Shown here: in pieces, positions 1 through 6,400 of the stretch | Layout of the letters: every line of letters starts with the position of its first letter | Numbering within the stretch: position 1 is the stretch's first letter | Assembly (NCBI RefSeq): GCF_000611645.1 | Contig: NW_014012935.1 | Span: 1 to 13,931 of the forward strand | DNA from: Monoraphidium neglectum | Taxonomy: Eukaryota; Chlorophyta; Chlorophyceae; Sphaeropleales; Selenastraceae | DNA: 13,931 bases | Direction: 5' to 3' | Program-made: the position numbers and the translations under genes | The notes under the pieces: model-generated | Database searches by the model: none | What the model saw: the letters and a program-made list of their open reading frames with translations, nothing else | What the model was told of the DNA's origin: nothing

Positions 1-2402
1 CGCCCGTGCCATCCCCGCCGCCTGCCGCGCGGCGGCGCGCGACTGCACGGGCATCTGCTCCGGCTGCCCCTTGAACCCGCCCAGGCGCTCCTCTGCACCC
101 ACGCTTATCGCCGCCTCGCCGCGCCCCGTCCCCGCCTGCCACTCGCCAGCATTGCCGCTGCTCTGCTGCTCCAACGCGCCGCCACTGCCCGCCCCCGACC
201 CCCACCTGCTCATCTCCTGTTTGCCCTCCTCACCCATCTCCTCACCGCCCGGGTGCCTTCGCTCACCGCCTCCGCCGGGGGCGCCCTGGTCGCAAGGCAG
301 GGACGGAGCGCCGGACGCGGCGCGCTGGGGCGCGGCAGGGGCGTCTCGCTTGAAGGCCTGCTGGAACTGCGCATCAGGCTCTGACAGCAGGCCGGGAATG
401 TACCTGGGTCGAGGGGAAGCGAAGTGTGCGGGACGTCATCAGCAACTGTTCTTGCAACCTGACGCACTTGACATTCAGTTTGGCCACGCATGCATGCAGC
501 AAGCATGGGGCGCAAGTGTTGGGCGTGCACGTGCTTGTCTGCAACGATGCCACCAACCTGGGGCCCGCCGGCTGCGAGGCGCGCTGCGGCTCCTGAGGCG
601 TGCTGGTGGCGGCCGCAACATGCCTCCCGGGTGGCGGCAGCTTGCCCTTGTGCTTGCCCTTGCCCTTGACACGCTGCCAGCCCTCCTCGTCTGCCTCCTC
701 CTCCTGTTCCACCAGCGCTTCGTAATCGACCGCTGCCTCCTGCTTCATGCTGCACGGGTGCTGCCTCTGCTGCTGGGGCTGGGGCTGCCAGCAGTGCTGG
801 CGCGGCCGCTGCTTCAGCGGCGCCGGCTGCGGCTGGTGAGAAGCCGCGGCAGCGGCCGCCGGTGTGGATGCGGCCGGTGGTACTGGTGCCGGCTTCTTCT
901 GCCGCCTGGCTTCTGCGACCTGGCGGGCCGCCTCCAGCAGCTCCTTCACCTGTTAGTGTGTGGTGGTTTGTTTGAGGGTTGTGAGTGGTTGCATGTAGAT
1001 TCCAGCGCATGGTGTGCCTGTGCAGACCGCAAAGCAAGGACGCACGCTGCTCAATGCATGCTTCCAGCTGATGGGCCACCCGCTCAACCGGCTGCAGCCT
1101 GCCGCGCGCCTGAAGGTCAGAGCCAGCTAGGACGTGTCCGATCCCGCCACAAGCCAACCTTGCCCACCTTCTTCTGCTTCTTCTTCTCGTCCTTGACTGT
1201 GGTGGTAGCGGTCGACGGTGCATGCATGCATGTGTGCATACGTGCATGCACGCATGCATGCAGGTTGTTGGTGGTACGCTATGCAACGGGTGCATGCCAT
1301 GCAACAGTCAGCCAGGGAGTCAACCTTGCATGAGTCAGGCGTGCTGCTGCATGCGTGGGAGGCATGGTGATTCAATTGCCCCAAATGAGCCCTCGGGGCG
1401 TGCAGCAACTTCCCACCCACCATGCACCACCCTCATCTGGAAGACCTGCGCAGGGATGCCAACGCAGGGCGGGCTGGCGTCGAGGGAGGGGGATGAGCAC
1501 ATGCATGATCACAGTGCAGAAACAACTCCAAGTTCTTGGCGGTGCATGGCTGGAAAATAATGTCAAGCAGCCCTGGCGGCACGGCACGCCCCCTGCTTGG
1601 TAAGATGGGGCGCCGGCCCCGCTTGCTCACCTTGCCCCTGCAGGGCGGCGGCCTCGGCTGTGCGGCGGCGGCCGTGCCGACGGGGCATGCGCTGGCAACG
1701 GCGCCATTGCGGCCGCGGGCCTTCAGGGCTGTGCCACGCCTTGGGGGCTTGAGATGGGACTGCGACCGATCGAGGCGATGTCATTGAAACAAAAGTTTTA
1801 TGCATGTGAAAACCCGCATGCAGCTGCAAATGCAGCTGCCGCTGCTATGCCTGCATGGATGGGGCGTTGTCATGCTTCAAAGCCACAGCAGCATGTTGCT
1901 AGCACATGCGCTCGCACAAGAGATTTGAGTGATAGGCACGCCTTATGACTGCTCGCCTCGATGCATGTTGTGTGGTACAGTGGGTCACAGCCAGCAGTGC
2001 ATGGCGCGCGGGCTGTGGTGCCGACGGGGTCGGGTACGGCGACCTTGCCGCACAGCAGGCACTCCGAGGGCCTGTCTTGCGCGGCCATACATGCAGGGGA
2101 TCTATGTCACAATTGAAGTGTGCCCGCCTGCGGTGGCGGAGGAGGGGCGAGCGATCGAGCTTTGCACAGTCGCGCACAGCAGCAGAACGGTGTGGGGGTG
2201 CTGCTGCTTGCAGCCTGACTGTGGCCTACAGGCTCAGCCGGCTATTCCTGGGCATTTGAGCAATCATATGACAATTGAATGCCTTACCAATGCGATCCAG
2301 GACGTCAGGCTGGCGTGTCGCGCCAAAACCCGCTCGGACACCGCCGGAGCTGCGTGGTCGATGTTGGCGTTTCAAGGAATTAAATAGGTCTTTGATGCTC
2401 AT
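1..2402 (-). CDS. Gene A: Ala/Gln-rich protein with basic KGK patch and YIPGL-LSEPD motif (3' end off the left edge)
   Basis: I do not recognise this family. The exon model is 2402-2288, 1759-1631, 1196-1168, 949-558 and 403-1. All junctions are GT-AG and phases agree throughout (115+129+29+392+403 nt = 356 codons, no stop). Seen in the protein: an N-terminus starting MSIKDLFNSLKRQHRP; a basic stretch KDEKKKQKK (about 83-91) leading into a charged helix KELLEAARQVAEARRQKK; a poly-Ala and Gln/Pro-rich segment; an acidic stretch around VDYEALVEQEEEADEEGW (165-182); the basic patch KGKGKHKGK (186-194); then RYIPGLLSEPDAQF at the 949-558/403-1 junction, followed by Gly/Glu/Gln-rich sequence open to base 1. 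The 403-1 and 949-558 exons are best supported. The first exon is least certain: it has A at -3 and a strong donor GTAAGG, but another start, for example the ATG of MPRRHG at 1688, is possible. The basic patches suggest nucleic-acid or ribosome association, but that is only inference. Confidence 0.5.
1168..1196 (-). other. 29-nt micro-exon of gene A
   Basis: This exon is bounded by an acceptor (ccaccacag) and a donor (GTGGGCAAG). It supplies two bases completing a Val codon and then encodes KDEKKKQKK. Its phases (1 in, 0 out) are the ones needed to join the 1759-1631 exon to the 949-558 exon, and the lysine run continues smoothly into VKELLEAARQ. The assignment is by splice grammar and peptide continuity only. 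Confidence 0.5.
1218..1262. repeat. 45-bp perfect alternating purine-pyrimidine tract (GCATGC-rich) in a gene A intron
   Basis: Bases 1218-1262 alternate purine and pyrimidine without a break, mostly as overlapping TGCATG words. The tract lies in the gene A intron 1197-1630. Such tracts are known candidates for left-handed DNA, and TGCATG words can also serve as splicing-enhancer sites. Neither role can be shown from sequence alone. Confidence 0.8.
1870..2088 (-). other. Cys/His-rich open stretch inside the first gene A intron (possible extra exon)
   Basis: Starting at an ATG, this 72-codon frame reads MAAQDRPSECLLCGK, then PCTAGCDPLYHTTCIEA and a further Cys-rich tail. The spacing C-x2-C ... 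C-x3-C-x4-H-x2-C resembles the first half of a RING- or PHD-like zinc-binding fold. It sits on the same strand as gene A within its predicted first intron (1760-2287). I could not find a convincing acceptor/donor pair that joins it in phase, so it may be a skipped exon, a remnant or chance. Confidence 0.2.
2126..2160. repeat. 35-bp dispersed repeat, copy 1
   Basis: This stretch matches 5643-5677 with about 4 mismatches in 35 bases, around the core GGAGGGGCGAGC. Similarity resumes after a 30-40 bp indel at a shared GTCGCGCAC word (2169-2177 here). On the minus strand it reads as a pyrimidine tract ending in CGCAG, like a splice acceptor. Confidence 0.5.
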
Positions 2403-2956
2403 AATTTGCGTCGCAGATTGTCTGAGTAGGACCGCCGATTGAGCTGTCACTGGTTTTCACTTGACGACATACAGCCACCAGCACCTACGGTCGTGTTGAT
2501 GCAACACGACTTCACCTCGTCGAGCATTTCTGTTGAATGCTGAGCATTGATATTTCATATATATTCTGCCTGTCTCAGATCCATCTGTGACCGCCACGCG
2601 TGTTGCTGCTCCGGCTCTAGGCGCTTGACACAAGGCCCCACTTCCAACCGGCAACGGCTTGCTCCGCCTATGAGCTTTCTACAAACCTAAATCCTGCACT
2701 CTCAAGGTCATGCATGGAATGTAACAAAGTCCTTGAATAAGCGTCACCTCATACTCACAGAAAACCTCCCGCATCATCACACACAGCAACTTGAATCAAA
2801 TTGGCAGCCCATTACGCATTCCTATTGCCTATTGGTTAAACATGTTGTTGACACGAGGAAAACACAAGTATTGATGTACATTTGGAAAGCGTGCGGGCCG
2901 CATGCGCTGGCTGCAGCAAAAACCGCACTGCTGTGCAATGCGGGGACTGCACAAAA
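2403..2956. other. Low-GC intergenic region between gene A and LRR1
   Basis: This is visibly more AT-rich than the flanking genes and contains no credible coding frame. An ATATATAT run at 2557-2564 lies about 155 nt upstream of the proposed gene A start and could be part of its promoter. It should also hold the LRR1 3' UTR, but I find no TGTAA on the minus strand here. Only the last ~90 bases (about 2870-2956) weakly resemble the 3' flanks of LRR2 and LRR3. Confidence 0.5.
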
Positions 2957-4876
2957 TCAATACATCGCATCACCGAACCGAACGGCCCCTCGGGCCTGCA
3001 GCTGCACGAAGGCAGGGGAGCGCCGCGCCGCAATGGCAAGGGCTTCCTCGTAATCCTGAGGCAGCTCGAGCGCGTCTAGGTTGGGCAGCCAGGGGGCCGC
3101 AGCCATGCACTCCACCCCCACCACAGCCGCCCGCATCATCGCTGCGCAAGGCGGGCTGTAGCGAGTTGAGTACAGCCCCCAAAACATGTCTGGGACGGCC
3201 AGGCGCCGCAGCGAATGGAGTGGGGCGGCGGCTAGGGCGGCCCACGCCCGCTGGGCCGACGCCTCCTCTTGGCAGGCGTAAGGGCATTGCAGACGGAGGC
3301 CAGTCAGCCTGGGCAGCCACGGTGCATCCGCCAGAATACGCACGACGTCCAATTGCGACGCGACCCGCGCCGGGCGAGCTTGGGCGGTCGGCGAAGACAC
3401 CTTGAGGTGCAGGATGCGCAGCGAAGGCAGCAGCACGGCGGCCAGCGCTTTCAGCCAGTGGCCCGATGCCGCCACGTCCGCATCCCCAGATATGGCCAGC
3501 TCCTCCACGCCCGCCATCCACGGCGCCGCAGCGAGCGCCGCGGCGGCCTCGAACGAGCACACGTCGACCTCCAGGCGCCGCAGCCGCGGCAGGCGCATCG
3601 CGGCGAGGTGGGGGGCCGGGTCCTCGTCGGCGCCAGCGCTGATCCTGTCCACCACCAAGCTCACAAGCGCCGGGAGCTCCACGCCCCGCAGCGCCCGCAC
3701 GTCCTCAACGGTCAGCATCTCGTCGTCGTCGTCCCCAAACAGCAGCAGCAGCTGCCGCAGGCAGCGCAGCCGCCCCGCCGCGGCCGCCGCGCTCAGGGCC
3801 CGCAGGGCCGCGCCGTAGGCTCCACCCGTCAACAGCGGCAGCGTGAGCACGGTCAGGCCCGCCGGGCAGGCGCCCAGCACCTCCGCCGCCTCGGGTGCCA
3901 GTCGCTCAGCGGCTAGCTCCTGCGGGGATCCGCACGCGGGCGTTTGACATGGGGGAGCGTCTCGATGCATTCTAGCGCGCATGTCACGCGTCGAAGCGAA
4001 ACGCATGCGGCACACCCACATGGAAGGCTGCCCGCGTGCCAAGCGACCCGGCCCGCAGCCCCCGCGTAGCACCTGCAGGTGGGGCCATGCACTGCTGGCC
4101 AGCGCGTCCCGCAGCGCCCGGCTGCCGTCGGCACGCACGCTGCGCAGCGAGAGGGACCGCAGCTCGGGCAGGTGACGCGCCGCGGCGTCGACCAGCACGC
4201 CCAGGCCGCACGTCTCTCGCAAGGGGGTGTCGAGGTCGATCTCGAGCCGCTCCAGGCGCGGGAAGAGGGGGAGGCACTCTGCCAGGTCAGCGATGCCATC
4301 GGGATCCACGTCCTGGTCCCAGTCGGTGTAGAGGCTGAGGGAGACTAGGTTTTTGAAGCCCAGCAGCGGAAGGACGGTGGCCAAAAGGACCATGCAGTAT
4401 TCAGTGGAGATATGGACGCGCAGGGTACGCGCTGCCGGCGCCAGCCGCGGCGCCGCGGCGACGAGGCCGTCCCAGTGCGGGGCGTGCACGGCGGCGATGT
4501 GGATCACGCGCGGCCACTCGTCTACAATTGCGCGGGCTTTGCGGTTGACGAGTCGCAGGGAGCTGCGTGCGGCGGTGCTGCCGGAGCTGTCGTTGTGGCC
4601 GCTGCTGCCGCTGCTGCCAGTGCTCGTGCTGAGCGGGAGGCCCCGTGCGACCTGCCGGAACCCATCATTGGTATACCGCCACATGTCGGGGCAGCTGTCC
4701 AAATCGCATCTGCCTAACCAAATTTGGGCGATCGCTTCAGCGCAATTGGCCGGCAGCTGCGGCTCCGTCGACCAGGGCCAGAGCGGCGAGCAGCACTGCG
4801 TGTGCACCCTCTGCGGCTCGCCCAACTGGCCTGGCTGCGTACGAGTCAGATGATGTTTCTGCCGTTGATCTGCCAT
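2957..4876 (-). CDS. LRR1: F-box-like, leucine-rich-repeat protein
   Basis: Likely exons are 4876-4073 and 3919-2957, giving 588 aa. The frame is also open through the 153-nt intron, so an unspliced 639-aa product is possible. The start is the ATG in CATTATGGCAG (A at -3, G at +4), which aligns with LRR3. Residues 41-122 look like a divergent F-box: LPANCAEAIAQIWLG at the front and LRLVNRKARAIVDEWP at the back, separated by a Ser/Gly-rich linker. Irregular LRRs follow, with recurring phrases such as LRSLSLRSV, LRRLEVDVCS, APWLPRLTGLRL and APWLPNLDALEL, plus an acidic GDDDDE loop. F-box/LRR proteins usually recruit substrates to SCF ubiquitin ligases; that role is inferred. It is the first of three tandem paralogs. 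Confidence 0.85.
   Translation of the reverse strand: MADQRQKHHLTRTQPGQLGEPQRVHTQCCSPLWPWSTEPQLPANCAEAIAQIWLGRCDLDSCPDMWRYTNDGFRQVARGLPLSTSTGSSGSSGHNDSSGSTAARSSLRLVNRKARAIVDEWPRVIHIAAVHAPHWDGLVAAAPRLAPAARTLRVHISTEYCMVLLATVLPLLGFKNLVSLSLYTDWDQDVDPDGIADLAECLPLFPRLERLEIDLDTPLRETCGLGVLVDAAARHLPELRSLSLRSVRADGSRALRDALASSAWPHLQVLRGGCGPGRLARGQPSMWVCRMRFASTRDMRARMHRDAPPCQTPACGSPQELAAERLAPEAAEVLGACPAGLTVLTLPLLTGGAYGAALRALSAAAAAGRLRCLRQLLLLFGDDDDEMLTVEDVRALRGVELPALVSLVVDRISAGADEDPAPHLAAMRLPRLRRLEVDVCSFEAAAALAAAPWMAGVEELAISGDADVAASGHWLKALAAVLLPSLRILHLKVSSPTAQARPARVASQLDVVRILADAPWLPRLTGLRLQCPYACQEEASAQRAWAALAAAPLHSLRRLAVPDMFWGLYSTRYSPPCAAMMRAAVVGVECMAAAPWLPNLDALELPQDYEEALAIAARRSPAFVQLQARGAVRFGDAMY
3920..4072 (-). 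other. LRR1 shared-position intron, 153 nt, stop-free and in frame
   Basis: The donor is CTGCAG|GTGCTACG and the acceptor is CCCCGCAG|GAGCTAGC. The same CAG|GT and AG|GAGCTA junctions occur in LRR2 (7492-7636, 145 nt) and LRR3 (10306-10464, 159 nt), where the intron breaks the frame. Here the length is 51 x 3 with no stop, so the reading frame crosses it, adding residues rich in Arg, Cys and Met that have no LRR character. Confidence 0.8.
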
Positions 4877-5362
4877 AATGGCGACCAGCAGACTGCACGG
4901 ATACGTTGGAGTGTGCCAGATCGCGAACCCGATCGAGCAAATTCAAAATCTGCCGTTTTTACTACCGTAGTGTTGCATGTTGCGTGTTGAGGAGCCTTGG
5001 CTGAATTCGCTTGCTCCCAGTATACCGTAGTTGCCCCCCCCCCCCTGTCGATGCACACCTGGGTCAACGATGCAGTGACAGCGTGCTGGGCCGCATCACG
5101 GCGCATCGCGTCTCCGAGCATGCATGTCCGGAGCCCTTTTGGGCATTTTGCTCTTGCTCCCAGATCCCCCAGCAATGCCGTGCTGCGCTGAGACAACACC
5201 TCAAAGGGACCCTCACACATTGCTGGGTCCACAAGCTTTCAAACGGGGGGGTCATCAACGCGCAAAGGATTGTCGTTCCCTGCCTTTGTTCATTGCAACA
5301 AACGCGCGCAGGCCGCTGCGCATGCCGCTTGCCACCACGTTGCCTAGTCGCATGTTGCATGC
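4877..5362 (-). promoter_or_regulatory. Conserved upstream region of LRR1
   Basis: This region aligns with the DNA upstream of LRR2 and LRR3. The most conserved blocks are ACGTATCCGT close to the ATG (within 4895-4910), a 28-bp block at 5050-5077, a 24-bp block at 5131-5154, and a segment around 5250-5275 shared only with LRR3. It includes a run of 12 C at 5034-5045. It probably holds the promoter and 5' UTR. Conservation may simply reflect recent duplication, and no individual element can be named. Confidence 0.55.
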
Positions 5363-5363
5363 C

Positions 5364-5388
5364 GCTGCTGCTGCTGCTGCTGCTGCTG

Positions 5389-5470
<82 letters not shown>

Positions 5471-5569
5471 AGGTAGAGGCCCCGCTCGTGGGGGCCCTGC
5501 TGGTCAACCACAGGAGTGACAGAGCACGCGTGCTGGACAATGTCAGGAGCGGCCTGCTGTGGCGTGGGT
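5364..5569 (-). pseudogene. Relic of the polyglutamine part of gene C
   Basis: On the minus strand, 5569-5500 matches gene C 12305-12240 at roughly 80% identity. The translation QQAAPDIVQHACSVTPV corresponds to gene C QAARDNVHHACPDTPV. It is followed by a 35-triplet CAG/GAG tract (5365-5469; Q16-E-Q9-E-Q8), the counterpart of gene C's poly-Q. A short insertion with a GGCCCC/GGGGCC inverted repeat (5478-5496) lies between. Everything that follows poly-Q in gene C is missing, and the conserved LRR upstream DNA begins directly. It lacks a start and flanking exons, so I call it a non-functional fragment left by duplication. Confidence 0.75.
5365..5469. repeat. CTG/CAG trinucleotide tract, 35 units
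   Basis: On the plus strand the tract is (CTG)8 CTC (CTG)9 CTC (CTG)16. It is longer and purer than the corresponding tract in intact gene C, whose longest pure run is 11. Such a tract is prone to length change. Confidence 0.95.
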
Positions 5570-5893
5570 AACACACGATCTATCAAATTCTACAGTTGTC
5601 TATGGTTGTCTATGGTTGTTATCGATTTGTTTTATTGTGCATGCCTGCGTTGGCGGGGGAGGGGCGAGCAATAGAGCGGAGCCATGGCATACCTGTTACC
5701 AGATCGGAATCTTTGTTGACGTCGCGCACGGCCGCCCCCTCGGCGCCGCCTGGCCCCACGGCCGCTGCTGGTCTGTTGCCGTTGCTGTTTGGCTTCGGAG
5801 ACAGGCACACGCCGAATTCAGCGAGTTCGGCAGGGGCGGCGGGGCGACGGCGCGGGCGCGGGCGGCCCGGTGTGGCGTCGCACCCCTGTACCC
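5570..5893. other. Segment between the gene C relic and the LRR2 unit
   Basis: This stretch is not shared with the other LRR units. It holds a tandem 10-mer TTGTCTATGG x2 (5596-5615) and the second copy of a dispersed 35-bp repeat (5643-5677). A minus-strand frame around 5830-5700 reads AELAEFGVCLSPKPNSNGN and ends at a good-looking donor (ACAG|GTATGCC), so it may be a decayed exon. I do not call it a gene. Confidence 0.4.
5643..5677. repeat. 35-bp dispersed repeat, copy 2
   Basis: Partner of 2126-2160, sharing the GGAGGGGCGAGC core in the same orientation. Similarity continues after an indel into a GTCGCGCAC word near 5725-5735. Its origin is unknown. Confidence 0.5.
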
Positions 5894-6400
5894 AAACGCG
5901 TGGGAATCGTGACAGGCGGGCGGGTGCACCGTTTGCGGTGTGTGTTGTTGGACTGCATTTGTGCGTCGCTTTTGAAGCACTACCACGCGCCTGTTGGGCC
6001 AAAGCAGCTCAGCTTTACTGAACAACGCCTTCAGGTGCTGAGGATTGCAAGGATTAATATTGCATGATCATCCCATTTGGCTGCGGCCCATCTCTCACCG
6101 CCATGTGACGCTTGTTGCCGCCGCTGCCCTTGGTTCATTCATGCACCAGATAGAAGGAATGTACAAGGTATTGATACTGGCCAGCACAGCCGGTGCATAC
6201 AGAGGGACACTGTCACAAAGCCCATGTGGCTTGTGCATGGCTTACATGCTTTGTTCTCTGATGGGTGGGACCACCAGTGTCCTAATTTAGCCAAACGCTT
6301 TCCCACTGCATTGGCAGTAGCATACAAGTGTGAAGCATGCAAGCTGCGTGCACTTAATACAGCAGGAACGCACCGCCCTGCAAAGCGCGCCGGCACAAAA
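5894..6400 (-). repeat. LRR2 3' flank, duplicated at 8744-9342
   Basis: This region aligns with the LRR3 3' flank from AAACGCG and GTGACAGGCGGGCGG (5909-5923 versus 8759-8773) through GTGACGCTTGTTGCCGCC and GGGTGGGACCACCAGTGTCC to the gene end. It probably contains the LRR2 3' UTR. No coding frame is convincingly kept between the two copies. Confidence 0.75.
6242..6246 (-). terminator. Candidate poly(A) signal TGTAA for LRR2
   Basis: TGTAA on the minus strand lies about 155 nt beyond the proposed LRR2 stop (6403-6401). TGTAA is the usual chlorophyte polyadenylation signal. At the site equivalent to the LRR3 signal, LRR2 reads TGTAC instead. Confidence 0.35.

Noticed and set aside
71..1333. 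420-codon plus-strand ORF opposite gene A
   Set aside because: It overlaps several minus-strand exons and introns, has no splice or motif support, and its composition fits a GC-rich shadow frame.
3269..3916. Long plus-strand frames opposite the LRR exons (also 7024-7404 and 9844-10182)
   Set aside because: These are antisense shadows that recur in each copy because the coding strand is conserved.
5011..5571. Plus-strand frame with a long poly-Leu run (and a poly-Ala or poly-Ser run in other frames)
   Set aside because: The run is the CTG tract read in a different frame. The homologous gene C tract is coding on the minus strand as poly-Gln.
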